The notes: generated from the letters alone by a model not told the origin. A stretch of DNA of 64,000 bases from Pseudomonas sediminis (GCF_002741105.1 NZ_NIQU01000004.1:232408-296407), one strand, 5' to 3'; numbered from the stretch's first letter, positions 1 through 12,780 are shown. Numbers and translations are program-made.

Positions 1-178
1 GCAGTTCGGCTGAGCCGTCCTGCTGCGCAGCGACACGAGATTCCCACACCGGCGAGTTGGAGAGGGTGAACTCGGCCGTTTTTGCAATGGCTCCAGCCGA
101 ACCACTGAAATCTTTGGCGTAAGCCCCGTTGACCAGCAATGCAGCGACGCAAAACAGGCTCACTCGGACGATGTTCAT
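1..178 (-). CDS. Secreted protein of unknown function, N-terminal part only
   Basis: The gene runs off the left edge; 59 codons are visible. The start ATG is at 178-176. The first 21 residues form a typical signal peptide (basic start, hydrophobic core, ending AYA before KDF), so the product is exported to the periplasm or beyond. The visible mature part (KDFSGSAGAIAKTAEFTL and on) contains no motif I recognise. It lies downstream of the two-component genes, separated from them by an AT-rich 176-base gap, so it probably has its own promoter. Confidence 0.6.
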   Translation of the reverse strand, partial: MNIVRVSLFCVAALLVNGAYAKDFSGSAGAIAKTAEFTLSNSPVWESRVAAQQDGSAEL

Positions 179-354
179 GACGCTTCTCCATCAGCAGGTC
201 AGTCGGGGGGCTTACATGACTGACTTTGCAGCGCTCATGCCAACATCAAATACTTAAAAATATCCTTATAAATCAATAACTTACAATTGAATTAGATGGC
301 TCTTGCCATGCACTTTGCAAGATGCATGAATTACGACACATGCAATTTGCACGA
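179..354. other. AT-rich intergenic gap with imperfect hairpin
   Basis: This gap between the receiver-kinase stop and the start of the left-edge secreted protein is AT-rich at 240-300, where the promoter of the secreted protein would lie. An imperfect inverted repeat, 317-328 against 339-350 with two mismatches and a 10-base loop, sits just past the kinase stop. It could help end that transcript, although no T run follows it. I see no gene here. Confidence 0.35.
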
Positions 355-1542
355 TCAGCGACGTAACGGCAGCAGGATGCTGAAACAGGAGCCTTCGCCG
401 AGGCGACTGCAGAGCTCGATGCGACCCTCATGGGCGTGGACGATCTGCTCACTGATAAACAAACCAAGACCGAGCCCCTGCGCGACGCTGGTGCCGGAGA
501 CACGCTCGAACTGCTCGAATACCCGCCGCTGATCGGCCTCGGAGATACCCAGCCCCTGGTCACGCACTTCGGCGCGAGCCATGTCGTCCACCACCCGCAC
601 ACGCACCGAAACGGGTTTACCAGCACCGTAGCGCAGAGCGTTGGTCAGCAGATTGGCCAACACCTGCTCGATGCGGAACTCGTCCATCATCACCGGCGCC
701 GGTCCATCGACGTGCAGCTCGATATGGCTGCCCGTATTGGTGAACTGCGCGGCCAGGCTCTCCACCACGTTGCCAGCCAGCACGCCGAGGTCGCCGGGCT
801 CCGGACGCACCGACAGCTTGCCGGTGCGAATGCGCGACACATCCAGCATGTCGTCGATCAGTCGACTCAGGCTGCGAATCTGGCGCTCGTCGCGAGCGAC
901 CATCTCCTGCAGTTTGTCCGGGGTGAAGGCATCGCCCCGGCCCTGCTCCAGACGCAGCTTGCGCAGCTGCACATCAAGAATCAGGCCGTTGAGCGGCGTG
1001 CGCAGCTCGTGAGAGACGATGGACATGAAGGTGTCGCGCATCTGCACCGCTTTCTGCAACTCGCCCTGTGTCTCGCGCAGCTCGACGAGAAGTGCCTCCT
1101 GCTCACGACGCGCCGCCTCGACCATCTCCAGCTGCAAGCTCAACGCCTTGCGGTGGCGGTACAGCTCGACGAACATCGCCACCTTGCTGCGCACTTCGAA
1201 GGGTGACAGCGGCTTGTGCAGGAAGTCCACCGCGCCGCTTTCGTAGCCACGGAAGGCGTAGTCCATATCGCGACCGACTGCGCTGACGAAGATGATCGGA
1301 ATATGTTTGGTCTTCTCCGTGCCACGCATCAGTTCGGCCAGCTCGAAGCCGTTCATGCCCGGCATCTTGACGTCGAGAATGGCCAGCGCGAATTCGTGCT
1401 CGAGCAACAGCGACAACGCCTCGTCGGCGCTGCTGGCCTGGAAGATGGTGCGATCCTCGGTCTGAATCAGCGAGCTCAGGGCCAGCAGGTTTTCCGGCAG
1501 ATCGTCGACGATCAAGACCTTGGCTTCAATCTTCCTCAGCAT
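355..1542 (-). CDS. Receiver-histidine kinase (REC-HisKA-HATPase)
   Basis: A 395-residue cytoplasmic protein with the receiver first. Residues 5-125 are a response-regulator domain with phospho-acceptor Asp57 (ILD) and the switch Lys in LHKP. A short coiled linker follows (about 130-170), then HisKA with His178 in SHELRTPL, and a HATPase_c domain with the N box (LANLLTNALRYG) and the G boxes DQGLGI and GLGLGLFI. There is no membrane segment or sensor domain, so its signal probably arrives by phosphorylation of its own receiver, plausibly from the large hybrid kinase encoded upstream in the same operon. Its start overlaps the cheB end by 7 bases, which implies translational coupling. Last gene of the four-gene operon. 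Confidence 0.9.
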   Translation of the reverse strand: MLRKIEAKVLIVDDLPENLLALSSLIQTEDRTIFQASSADEALSLLLEHEFALAILDVKMPGMNGFELAELMRGTEKTKHIPIIFVSAVGRDMDYAFRGYESGAVDFLHKPLSPFEVRSKVAMFVELYRHRKALSLQLEMVEAARREQEALLVELRETQGELQKAVQMRDTFMSIVSHELRTPLNGLILDVQLRKLRLEQGRGDAFTPDKLQEMVARDERQIRSLSRLIDDMLDVSRIRTGKLSVRPEPGDLGVLAGNVVESLAAQFTNTGSHIELHVDGPAPVMMDEFRIEQVLANLLTNALRYGAGKPVSVRVRVVDDMARAEVRDQGLGISEADQRRVFEQFERVSGTSVAQGLGLGLFISEQIVHAHEGRIELCSRLGEGSCFSILLPLRR

Positions 1543-2147
1543 GGCAGGGTATCCAGTTCGGCCAGCAGCAGGCGCATGGCATTGATAGGCAGGAGAAAAT
1601 CCGGTTTCAGCAGGGCCAACGCGGCATTCGGCATGGTGGGCACCTGCGCATCGGCAGGATCCTGCACCAGGGTCAGGCCACCGGCCTGTTTGATCGCCAG
1701 CAAACCAGCGGCACCATCCTCGTTGGCACCGGTGAGCAGCGCGGCGGCCAGCTGCTCGCCGTAGGCATCGGCGGCGGACTCGAAAAGAATATCGATCGAT
1801 GGCCGGGAGAAATGCCGCGGCTCCTCACGGCTGAGAGAGAAGCTGCGATCGGTTTCGATGGACAGGTGGTAACCGGCGGGCGCGACGTAGACCACGCCAC
1901 CACTCAGGTACTCCTTGTCCTCGGCCTCCTTGGCAGGCAGCTTCAGGCGTCGCTGCAGCAGGTCGGCCAGCAGGCTGTCGCTGCGATCCGGCTGATGCAG
2001 CAGGCACACCACTGGCAGCCGGTAGTCCAGCGGCAGGTCTTCGAGCAGGCTCAACAGCGCCTCGACACCGCCGGCAGAAGCGCCGATCAGCAATGCCTGC
2101 AGCGGAACACGAGCCAAGCCACGTAGGTCGATCCGTTGGCTGCTCAT
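1536..2147 (-). CDS. cheB: CheB-type protein-glutamate methylesterase, receiver-less
   Basis: A 203-residue CheB_methylest domain. The catalytic triad is visible: Ser24 in IGASAGG, His51 in LLHQP and Asp144 in ANEDG. Chemotaxis CheB proteins carry an N-terminal receiver that regulates the esterase; this one consists of the catalytic domain alone. I chose the start at 2147 because its ATG overlaps the cheR stop (ATGA) and the recognisable domain begins soon after; an open reading frame extends further upstream but does not resemble CheB. No chemoreceptor, CheA or CheW gene is in view, so it probably belongs to a signalling rather than a flagellar system. Confidence 0.9.
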   Translation of the reverse strand: MSSQRIDLRGLARVPLQALLIGASAGGVEALLSLLEDLPLDYRLPVVCLLHQPDRSDSLLADLLQRRLKLPAKEAEDKEYLSGGVVYVAPAGYHLSIETDRSFSLSREEPRHFSRPSIDILFESAADAYGEQLAAALLTGANEDGAAGLLAIKQAGGLTLVQDPADAQVPTMPNAALALLKPDFLLPINAMRLLLAELDTLPC

Positions 2148-2952
2148 CGCTTGCGGAAAATCCGCTCGGCCCGCGACACGGCTTCGAACTGTCGGGCATA
2201 GGCGGAGAAATCCAGGCTCTCCTTGCTGCCCAGGCCGAGAAAGCCTCGGTGGCAGAGAGACTCGTGAAACAGGCCCAGCGCACGGTCCTGCAGATCTCGG
2301 TTGAAGTAGATCAGCACGTTGCGACAAGACACCAGATGAGTTTCGGCAAACACGCTGTCGGTGGCCAGGCTGTGATCGGCGAAGGTCACGTTGGCCCGCA
2401 GCGACTTGTCGAACAACACACGGTCATAGGCCGCCGAGTAGTAGTCGGAGAACGCCCGCTTGCCACCGGACAGCTGGTAGTTCTGGGTGTAGGTACGCAG
2501 GTTGTCGAGGGCGAAGATGCCCTGCTCGGCCTTCTCCAGCGAGTGCGGGTTGATGTCGGTGGCGTAGATCATGGTGCGTTCCAGCAGGCCTTCCTCATGC
2601 AGCAGGATGGCCAGGGAATACACCTCCTCGCCGGTGCTACAGCCAGCCACCCAGATTTTCAGCGAAGGATAGGTCTGCAGTAACGGCACCACTTGCTCAC
2701 GCAGGGCGAGAAAGTATTCGGGGTCACGGAACATCTCGCTGACCGGGATGGTGAGGTACTGCAGCAACTTCATGAATGCTTGCGGCTCGTGCAGGATGCG
2801 CTCCTGCAACGCCGAAATGGTCGGGCAATCCAGTTGAGTCTGCGCCTGGCGTACACGGCGCTTGAGCGAGGCTTTCGAGTAATCGCGAAAGTCGTAGCTG
2901 TAGCGCAGGTAGATCGCCTCGATCAGCAGGCGCAGCTCGATTTCGTCAGGCA

Positions 2953-2953
<1 letters not shown>
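2144..2953 (-). CDS. cheR: CheR-type SAM-dependent protein-glutamate methyltransferase
   Basis: A 269-residue protein with the CheR all-alpha N-terminal domain (about 1-75) followed by the SAM-binding methyltransferase domain. The SAM loop is visible as IWVAGCSTGEEVYSLA, followed by the ATDIN acidic residue and the characteristic LVSCRNVLIYF motif. The start at 2953 overlaps the stop of the hybrid kinase gene and gives a protein of normal CheR length; a longer frame adds 34 residues of non-homologous sequence. Paired with the downstream CheB, it should reversibly methylate glutamates of a partner protein whose identity the window does not show. Confidence 0.92.
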
Positions 2954-6465
<3,512 letters not shown>

Positions 6466-6584
6466 TCGATGGTTGTCTCGCTTCTTCTTATCTATCCGGG
6501 GAAGGCGTATGGCACACTGACCGCGCGCATTCCCCGAAGTTTGCCAAACATTTGCGCATTCTGCGCGCGAAAACAGAGACTCAG
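6466..6584. promoter_or_regulatory. Divergent promoter gap, kinase operon / response regulator
   Basis: A 119-base gap separates the divergent starts of the hybrid kinase (6465) and the single-domain response regulator (6585). Both transcripts must begin here or within the neighbouring gene. I do not see convincing -35/-10 pairs. Confidence 0.4.
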
Positions 6585-6977
6585 ATGACCGAAACCGATT
6601 GTGCTGCCACCAAAACCATCCTGTTGGTTGAGGACGACGACGTCGTGCGCCAACTCACCGCGGAAGTGCTGGGGGAGTTCGGTTATTGCGTCCACGCCCT
6701 GCGCGACGGACCCAGCGCGCTGGAGCTGCTGCACAGCGCGCAGCATTTCGACCTGCTGATGAGCGACATCGGCCTACCCGGGATGGACGGCCGTGAGCTG
6801 GTAGCCGCAGCGCGTCAGCTGCGGCCGACTCTGCCAGTATTGTTCGCCAGCGGCTACAACGAACGCGAATTGCTCGAAGAAGTGCGCGCCCGCGACAGCG
6901 CGGCGGCCACCGACAGCATCGTCAAACCCTACGATTTACAGCTATTGGAGCAGCGCCTGAGCGAACTGGCAGGCTGA
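6585..6977 (+). CDS. Single-domain response regulator
   Basis: A 130-residue receiver domain with no output domain. It has the acidic pocket (LLVEDDD), phospho-acceptor Asp in LLMSDIGLPGMDG, the switch Ser in FASGY, and Lys in VKPYD. The variant resembles the receivers at the ends of hybrid kinases such as those answering bacteriophytochromes. It is divergently transcribed from the hybrid-kinase operon, so it is a likely phosphate acceptor or shuttle in that system. The start at 6585 was chosen because the receiver begins there; the frame is open further upstream but that part is not receiver-like. Confidence 0.9.
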   Translation: MTETDCAATKTILLVEDDDVVRQLTAEVLGEFGYCVHALRDGPSALELLHSAQHFDLLMSDIGLPGMDGRELVAAARQLRPTLPVLFASGYNERELLEEVRARDSAAATDSIVKPYDLQLLEQRLSELAG

Positions 6978-7027
6978 CGAAGCGGCATCTAGGCTGATGG
7001 CAGGCCACTGAACAGGAGCGCCTGCCG

Positions 7028-7693
7028 ATGCGTTACCTCCCCTTGCTTTGCCTGGTTCTGCTCACGGGTTTGCTACTGGGCGGCTGCGCCAGTCAGACCA
7101 CCACACCCGCGCAGTTCTCGGGCTACCTCGTTGATTATTCCCAGCTTCAGCCCGCTACCTCGGCCACTGGCGCGCCAGTGCTGCGCTGGATCTCGCCGCA
7201 ATTCAACAACGCGCGCTACAGGACGGTTTACGTAGAGAAGCCAAGCTTCTACCCGCAGCCTGCACCGAGCGATCAGGTCAGTGCGCAGACACTGGAAAAC
7301 GTCCGCGACTACCTGCATCAGGCGCTGATCCGTGAGCTGCAGGGCCGCATGACGGTCGTCAGCGAACCGACCAGGGACAGCTTGGTACTGCGCAGTGCGA
7401 TCACTGGCGTGACGGTGTCGACCGAGGGGCTCAAGGCCTATGAGGTGATTCCCGTGGCGCTCGTACTCGCTGCCGCGACCACAGCTGCCGGCACCCGCGA
7501 CCGCGACAGTGCGATCTTCATCGAGATGGAGGCGCTCGATGGTCGCACCAGCGCCCCCATGCTACGCGTGGTACGCAAGGGCCATGGCCTGACGCTGGAG
7601 AACAGCAGCACCCAGCTGACCCTTGACGACCTCAAACCCGTGCTGGATGTCTGGGCGCGCGACGCGCGTGACTTCCAGCCAGGCCCACGGTGA
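7028..7693 (+). CDS. DUF3313-type lipoprotein
   Basis: A 221-residue predicted lipoprotein. The signal peptide ends in the lipobox LLGGC, placing the lipidated Cys at about residue 19; the residue after it is Ala, which does not block sorting to the outer membrane. The body (SGYLVDYSQLQP, VLRWISP, alternating strands) fits the DUF3313 family, whose function is not known. A GGAGCG stretch lies ahead of the ATG. It is convergent with the amidase gene, whose stop codon abuts its own at 7693/7694. Confidence 0.75.
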   Translation: MRYLPLLCLVLLTGLLLGGCASQTTTPAQFSGYLVDYSQLQPATSATGAPVLRWISPQFNNARYRTVYVEKPSFYPQPAPSDQVSAQTLENVRDYLHQALIRELQGRMTVVSEPTRDSLVLRSAITGVTVSTEGLKAYEVIPVALVLAAATTAAGTRDRDSAIFIEMEALDGRTSAPMLRVVRKGHGLTLENSSTQLTLDDLKPVLDVWARDARDFQPGPR

Positions 7694-8476
7694 TCAGCCG
7701 GCCGCCTGCAGGTTGAGCACCAGCAGGCGCGCGGCGGTTTCGGCGTCCGGCTGGCCGTCATAGTTGGCCGGGCGATACTTCATCTGGAAAGCGGCGATGA
7801 CGTTGCGCGTCGCCTCGTCCAGCTCACCGTGCTGCGGCACCGTGTAACCGTTCTGCGCCAATTGCTCCTGAAACCACTGCACGCTGGGCAGGCTGGTGCT
7901 GAACAACGCCTGCTGGCGCGCCACAGCTCCTTCGTTCGGCCAGGGCACCAGGCCCTCGTCGGCCAGACGCTTCCAGGGGAACAACGGGCCCGGATCGACC
8001 TTGCGCTGCGGCGCCACATCACTGTGCGCAATGATCGAGCCCAACGGTAACTGGTGACGCTTGACGATGTCCTTGAGCAACACGATCAGGGTATCGATCT
8101 GCTGCGGCGCGAAAGGTTGCCAGTAACGACCGGCCGGCGTCCGGTAGTAGCCCTGGTTGACCAGTTCGATACCAATGGTGGTGCTGTTGAGCCAGGTGCG
8201 CCCCTTCCACTCACTGACGCCGACATGCCAGGCACGCCGATTTTCATCCACCAGGCGGTAGACCGTCGGCGGTGCATCACCGATCAGGTAATGGCTGCTC
8301 ACCTCGGTCTGCGTCAGCAGGTCGAGCGAGCGTTGCAGGTCAGCGGAGGTGTAATGCAGCACGATGTATTGCACGCGGCTGTTCTGGCCGGTCGCGGTAT
8401 GGCTGTCGTCGATACGCAGACCACCGGCGCAACCGGCCAGCAAAACGAGAACGAGGGTAAGGCAGAGAGACTTCAT
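7694..8476 (-). CDS. ampDh2: N-acetylmuramoyl-L-alanine amidase, AmpDh2/AmiD type lipoprotein
   Basis: A 260-residue zinc amidase of the Amidase_2 (AmpD) family that cleaves the bond between MurNAc and the stem peptide. The signal peptide ends in LLAGC, so it is a lipoprotein, consistent with the periplasmic outer-membrane homologue AmpDh2 rather than cytoplasmic AmpD. Zinc-ligand His residues are visible in VLHYTS and IIAHSDVAP, with SSHYLI and IGIELVNQG as further family motifs. A C-terminal PG_binding_1 domain (about 190-258) follows. The neighbouring marC and dgcH genes support the AmpDh2 assignment from P. aeruginosa gene order as I remember it. Its start overlaps the marC stop (ATGA). 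Confidence 0.88.
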   Translation of the reverse strand: MKSLCLTLVLVLLAGCAGGLRIDDSHTATGQNSRVQYIVLHYTSADLQRSLDLLTQTEVSSHYLIGDAPPTVYRLVDENRRAWHVGVSEWKGRTWLNSTTIGIELVNQGYYRTPAGRYWQPFAPQQIDTLIVLLKDIVKRHQLPLGSIIAHSDVAPQRKVDPGPLFPWKRLADEGLVPWPNEGAVARQQALFSTSLPSVQWFQEQLAQNGYTVPQHGELDEATRNVIAAFQMKYRPANYDGQPDAETAARLLVLNLQAAG

Positions 8477-9063
8477 GCGTGACCGAATACGCTTTGCAGG
8501 TTATCCAGCAGCATGTCGACGCTGAGCATGATCAGTAGCATGCCCATCAATCGTTCCACCGCCATCAACCCGCGATTACCGAGGAACCGCTGCAGGAACG
8601 ACGCCTGCAACAGGATGAATGCCGTCGCCGCCCAGGCCAGGATCAACGCGAGATAGAGCTCCCAGAGCGGTCCGGTGTGAGTGTTGCGCAGGGTCATCAG
8701 CACCGCGAGTGCCGAGGGCCCGGCCACCGCCGGCGTGGCCAGCGGCACCAGCATCGGCTCACCGTCCGGCACGTCGCCGAGCAGGCCCTGCGGGCTGGGA
8801 AAGATCAGGCGCATGGCGATGACGAACAGGATGATACCGCCGGCAATCGCGGTTGCCTCCCGTGACAGCCCGAGGCTGGTGAGGAATTTGTCACCAAAGG
8901 TGAGGAACAGCAGCAACAGGCCGAGGGCGAACAGCAGCTCGCGCGCGGCAATCCACAACCGCCTGCGCGGCTCGACGTTCTTCAGCGCGGCGATGTAGAT
9001 GGCGATATTGCCGAAAGGGTCGGTGACCAAAAAGATCAGCACGGCGATGCTGAAGATGTCCAT
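8473..9063 (-). CDS. MarC/YhgN-family inner-membrane protein
   Basis: A 196-residue protein with about six hydrophobic membrane segments. The MarC family signature is present near the N-terminus (FLVTDPFGNIAIYIAAL) and in the middle (VPLATPAVAGPSALAVLM). The family was once linked to multiple antibiotic resistance but its transport role remains unproven. It is co-transcribed with the amidase gene through a 4-base overlap and is probably the first gene of that two-gene operon; the promoter should lie in 9064-9249. Confidence 0.85.
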   Translation of the reverse strand: MDIFSIAVLIFLVTDPFGNIAIYIAALKNVEPRRRLWIAARELLFALGLLLLFLTFGDKFLTSLGLSREATAIAGGIILFVIAMRLIFPSPQGLLGDVPDGEPMLVPLATPAVAGPSALAVLMTLRNTHTGPLWELYLALILAWAATAFILLQASFLQRFLGNRGLMAVERLMGMLLIMLSVDMLLDNLQSVFGHA

Positions 9064-9249
9064 GGGCGTCTCCGGTGGCTAGTGCGCATAGTCTAGGGCC
9101 TTGCGGGGTCGCCTCGCGAGTCGGCGCAGCAGTCATATTCGAGCGTTTTCGTCGAGCCAGGAAATTTTGTGACCCAAACACTCGCTCAAGTTCTCGACAA
9201 CTACCGCCGGTAAAAATGTATACAAAGTGGTAGCCAAGATCACAACAAA
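9064..9249. promoter_or_regulatory. Divergent promoter region, marC / purine permease
   Basis: This gap holds an 8-base palindrome TGTATACA at 9217-9224, 26 bases ahead of the upstream permease ATG. A second inverted pair, TGTCT at 9250-9254 and AGACA further on, overlaps the first permease codons. TGTATACA-centred palindromes are typical of GntR-family operators, so this is a candidate repressor site for the permease. No regulator gene lies beside it. Confidence 0.4.
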
Positions 9250-10833
9250 ATGTCTACATTGACCAGACAAGAACAACAGCGAGTAGCTTTCCCCATGACT
9301 TCCACCCCCAACAGCGCGCCCGTGACCCAGCGTCCTGAGGACGAGAATCTCGGTATCAGCGCAAACTTTGCTTACGGCTTGCAGCATGTCCTGACCATGT
9401 ACGGCGGGATCGTTGCGGTTCCCCTGATCGTTGGCCAGGCTGCCGGACTGTCACCCGCCGATATCGGCCTGCTGATCGCCGCCTCACTGTTCGCCGGCGG
9501 CCTGGCTACCTTGCTGCAAACCCTCGGCCTGCCTTTCTTCGGCTGTCAGTTACCACTGGTGCAGGGCGTCTCGTTCGCCGGGGTGGCGACCATGATCGCG
9601 ATCATCGGCAGCGATGGCGCCGGGGGCATCCCGGTGGTGCTCGGCGCGGTGATCGCCGCGTCCTTGATAGGGCTGCTGATCACGCCCGTGTTCTCACGCA
9701 TCACCAAGTTCTTCCCGCCACTGGTGACCGGTATCGTCATCACCACCATCGGCCTGACGCTGATGCCAGTGGCCGCGCGCTGGGCCATGGGCGGCAACAG
9801 CAGCGCCGCGGACTTCGGCAGCATGGCCAACATCGGCCTGGCTGCCTTCACCCTGGCCACCGTGCTGCTGCTGAGCAAGGTCGGCAGCGCCAGCATCTCG
9901 CGCCTGTCGATCCTGCTGGCGATGGTCATCGGCACCCTGGTTGCCGTGGCCTTTGGCATGGCGGACTTCTCCCAGGTCCTGAACGGACCGATGCTGGCCA
10001 TGCCCGAACCCCTGCACTTCGGCATGCCGGTGTTCAAGGTGGCCGCCATCCTGTCGATGGTCATCGTGGTGATCGTGACCCTGGTGGAAACCTCGGCGGA
10101 TATCCTCGCCGTTGGCGAGATCATCGGCACCAAGGTGGACTCCAAGCGCCTGGGTAACGGCTTGCGCGCCGACATGATCTCCAGCATGTTCGCTCCGTTG
10201 TTCGGCTCCTTCACGCAAAGCGCTTTTGCCCAGAACGTCGGCCTGGTGGCCGTGACCGGGGTGAAGAGTCGCTACGTGGTCGCCAGCGCCGGCCTGATTC
10301 TGGTCACTCTCGGCCTGCTACCGGTAATGGGCCGCCTGATCGCTGCCGTACCGACTGCCGTGCTTGGCGGTGCTGGCGTCGTGCTGTTCGGTACCGTGGC
10401 CGCCAGCGGCATCCGCACCCTGGCCAAGGTCGACTACCGCAACAACATGAACCTGATCATCGTCGCCACCTCGATTGGCTTCGGCATGATCCCCATCGCC
10501 ATGCCGAGCTTCTACCACCACTTCCCGGCCTGGTTCGAAACCATCTTCCATTCGGGCATCAGCTCGTCGGCGATCATGGCAATCCTGCTCAACCTGCTTT
10601 TCAACCACTTCACCACGGGCAACTCGGATCAGCAGTCGGTGTTCGTCGCCGGTACCGAGCGCAGCCTGCGCTACCGCGATATTGCCGCGCTGCATGAAGG
10701 CGACCACTTCGTCGACGGCAAGCTGTATGACGCGCAGGGCAACGAAGTGCCCCTGCAGGACGACAACGACCACGCCCCGCGAACTCGCAACGCCCCAACG
10801 GCCAGCAAGCAGTCGGCAGAAGCGACGTCATAG
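9250..10833 (+). CDS. NCS2-family purine (xanthine/urate) permease
   Basis: A 527-residue membrane transporter of the nucleobase:cation symporter-2 family with about 12-14 hydrophobic segments. Family motifs include GLQHVLTMYGGIVAVPLIVG at the N-terminus, QLPLVQG, and ETSADILAVGEI with the conserved acidic residue for substrate binding. Xanthine or uric acid is the likeliest substrate; uracil is less likely given the length and the ETSAD variant. A second in-frame ATG at 9295 is an alternative start; neither has a strong ribosome site. In P. aeruginosa, as I recall it, no such gene lies between the marC-like gene and dgcH, so it looks like an insertion into an otherwise conserved block. Confidence 0.87.
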   Translation: MSTLTRQEQQRVAFPMTSTPNSAPVTQRPEDENLGISANFAYGLQHVLTMYGGIVAVPLIVGQAAGLSPADIGLLIAASLFAGGLATLLQTLGLPFFGCQLPLVQGVSFAGVATMIAIIGSDGAGGIPVVLGAVIAASLIGLLITPVFSRITKFFPPLVTGIVITTIGLTLMPVAARWAMGGNSSAADFGSMANIGLAAFTLATVLLLSKVGSASISRLSILLAMVIGTLVAVAFGMADFSQVLNGPMLAMPEPLHFGMPVFKVAAILSMVIVVIVTLVETSADILAVGEIIGTKVDSKRLGNGLRADMISSMFAPLFGSFTQSAFAQNVGLVAVTGVKSRYVVASAGLILVTLGLLPVMGRLIAAVPTAVLGGAGVVLFGTVAASGIRTLAKVDYRNNMNLIIVATSIGFGMIPIAMPSFYHHFPAWFETIFHSGISSSAIMAILLNLLFNHFTTGNSDQQSVFVAGTERSLRYRDIAALHEGDHFVDGKLYDAQGNEVPLQDDNDHAPRTRNAPTASKQSAEATS

Positions 10834-10855
10834 GAAAGGTTGACCGGCGCTTTGC

Positions 10856-10879
10856 GAGCCGCGGCCTCTACCGCGGCTC
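10856..10879. terminator. Hairpin between convergent permease and dgcH
   Basis: A perfect 9-bp inverted repeat (GAGCCGCGG / CCGCGGCTC) with a 6-base loop lies between the permease stop (10833) and the dgcH stop (10892). There is no T run, so it may be a bidirectional terminator or a decayed repeat; a related CCGCGG hairpin follows polA at 16890-16910. Confidence 0.5.
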
Positions 10880-10891
10880 CGACCGAACAGA

Positions 10892-12775
10892 TCAGACTGC
10901 CTGTTCGACCCGGTTACGCCCCGTGCCTTTGGCACGGTAAAGCGCCTGATCGGCACGCTCGAAGGTGACCTCGGTGGCCTCGCCATTGCGAAACTCGGCG
11001 ATACCCGCGGAGAAGGTGATGGTCACCGGCTCCCCCTTGAAGTGGAACGGGCAGGCCTCGATTGCCGCGCGCAGGGTCTCGAGAAGCTGTACACCGCCCT
11101 CCAGCGGCGTTGCAGGAATCAGCAAAACGAACTCCTCGCCACCAAAACGGGCGATGAAGTCGGTCTTGCGCAAACGCTTGTTGAGCTCACCGGCAATGAT
11201 CTTCAACACCCGATCACCGGCCAGGTGACCATAGCCATCGTTGATCCGCTTGAAGTGATCGATATCCAGCACCGCCAACAACAACTGGCCGCCGTAGCGT
11301 TGGCGACGAGCGACTTCCAGATCCAGACGCTCACTCCAGGCGGCACGGTTGGCCAAGCCAGTCAGGGGATCCAACAGGGACTTCTGTCGCTGTTCTTCGA
11401 TGTGCTCGCGAAACTGCTGCGCCTCCTGCTCCATCTCGGCGACACGCTTGACCAGGCCCTGTAGCCGCTCGGCCACGTCGTCCTCACTGCTGTCACGCTG
11501 ACGCTGATGATTGCTGACGCTCTGCAGCAACCCCTCCAGGCGCTGCTCCAGGGCCTGCTTGAGCGACTCCAGATCACCCGCATCCTGCACGCTTTGCTGC
11601 AGGTCGCTGACCTGATCACGCAACTGCTGATTGAAGTTGCGCGCGCTTTCTGCCGACGCGCTGTACCCCTCGTGTGCCTGGCTGAGGGTTTCGATGAAGG
11701 CCGCCAGGCGCTCATTGAGTTGCTTGAGATAGCCCGCGAACTCACGCTGGCCGCTATCGGTCACGGCCAGCACCAGCACAGCCAGGTCATCCAGCACCGG
11801 CACCAGCTCGTACCAGTTGAGATTGCCCTCCAGTCGCAGGCGCAGCGCGTCACCTTGCGGCAGATGGCGCGCCGGCAGCTCGAGCTCGTCGAGCAGGCCA
11901 CGCAGACTGCTGGCGATATGCGGCGCCACCGCGCTGTATCCAGGTTCGCTGCTGGGCAATGAAAACGGGCTGTCGTCGGCACCCTCCTGCCGCACCAGCC
12001 CCGGCGGCAGAGGCAAGCTATCGAGCACGGGCGAAGCCTCGTGGAGCTGATGCTGGGCCGGCGCGCTAATCACTCTGGCAACACGGGGAGGCGACTCGTT
12101 CGCTAGCGCGACGGTGGCAGGCGCGGATGCTGGCGTTGGCGTTGGCGTTGGCGTTGGCGTTGGCGTTGGCGCCGACTCTGGTGCGGGCTCCTCGATAACG
12201 CTAGCGGCCTCAGCGACACGGTCCGGCGCATCCTCATTGCTTTCGCTGGTCTCGCTGCGCGAGCCGAACAGGCGCTGAAGCAGGCCTGGTTGTTCCTGCG
12301 CCGGAGCCTGTAGAACGGTCAGCGCCTGGCCCTGCAGATTACTCAGCTGGCTGAGCAGCGCCGGCAGCAGGTACTGGTGTGCGGTGGCATCCTGCAACTG
12401 CTTGCCCAGTGATTTGAGTGCCTTGCGCACCTCGCGGGGCGGTTGCAGACGCTGTAGTTGCTCGATCAAGCCAGCCAACGCAGTCGCAGCCTCTGCGGCA
12501 CGCTGCTGACGGCGCTGCTCGGAATCCAGCACAGCCTTTTCCAGACGCGGGATAAGGCCGCCCAATGCAGCGTCCATATCGTCGCGGCGAAGAATTTCGC
12601 GCATTTCCTGCATGCATTGATCGACCGCCTTGTCCGCGCCCTCGGCGGCCAGGCTGCTGCGCACCAGCCCCCGGCGCAGCAGATCCAGGCGCAACTCCCA
12701 ACGGCGGTCGAGCTTCTCCTGCTGTTCCAGGCTGCTCAGGTACTTTTCTTTCCAGCGTTGCGCGTCATCGCTCAT
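10892..12775 (-). CDS. dgcH: Diguanylate cyclase, DgcH-like (GGDEF)
   Basis: A 627-residue cytoplasmic protein that should make cyclic di-GMP from two GTP. The C-terminal GGDEF domain (about 460-622) has an intact active site GGEEF at 545-549. An intact inhibitory I-site RKTD lies five residues ahead of it, so product inhibition is expected. The N-terminal 400 residues are helical and Gln/Leu-rich with predicted coiled coils (about 350-455) and no membrane segment. A Pro-rich linker at about 202-215 is encoded by a tandem hexanucleotide repeat. The gene order dgcH - EEP phosphatase - dsbA matches P. aeruginosa PA5487-PA5489 as I remember it. Confidence 0.9.
   Translation of the reverse strand: MSDDAQRWKEKYLSSLEQQEKLDRRWELRLDLLRRGLVRSSLAAEGADKAVDQCMQEMREILRRDDMDAALGGLIPRLEKAVLDSEQRRQQRAAEAATALAGLIEQLQRLQPPREVRKALKSLGKQLQDATAHQYLLPALLSQLSNLQGQALTVLQAPAQEQPGLLQRLFGSRSETSESNEDAPDRVAEAASVIEEPAPESAPTPTPTPTPTPTPASAPATVALANESPPRVARVISAPAQHQLHEASPVLDSLPLPPGLVRQEGADDSPFSLPSSEPGYSAVAPHIASSLRGLLDELELPARHLPQGDALRLRLEGNLNWYELVPVLDDLAVLVLAVTDSGQREFAGYLKQLNERLAAFIETLSQAHEGYSASAESARNFNQQLRDQVSDLQQSVQDAGDLESLKQALEQRLEGLLQSVSNHQRQRDSSEDDVAERLQGLVKRVAEMEQEAQQFREHIEEQRQKSLLDPLTGLANRAAWSERLDLEVARRQRYGGQLLLAVLDIDHFKRINDGYGHLAGDRVLKIIAGELNKRLRKTDFIARFGGEEFVLLIPATPLEGGVQLLETLRAAIEACPFHFKGEPVTITFSAGIAEFRNGEATEVTFERADQALYRAKGTGRNRVEQAV
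12131..12172. repeat. Hexanucleotide tandem repeat inside dgcH
   Basis: Six copies of TGGCGT and a seventh variant TGGCGC, read on the plus strand, make a 42-base in-frame microsatellite. On the coding strand it specifies alternating Thr-Pro in the linker of the diguanylate cyclase. Confidence 0.95.
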
Positions 12776-12780
12776 ACGGC

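Noticed and set aside
6510..6515. TGGCAC as half of a sigma-54 promoter for the response regulator
   Set aside because: The required TTGC-type -12 element is absent at the correct spacing.
12131..12172. Short tandem units as a possible CRISPR array
   Set aside because: The units are 6 bases, have no spacers and lie inside a coding frame.
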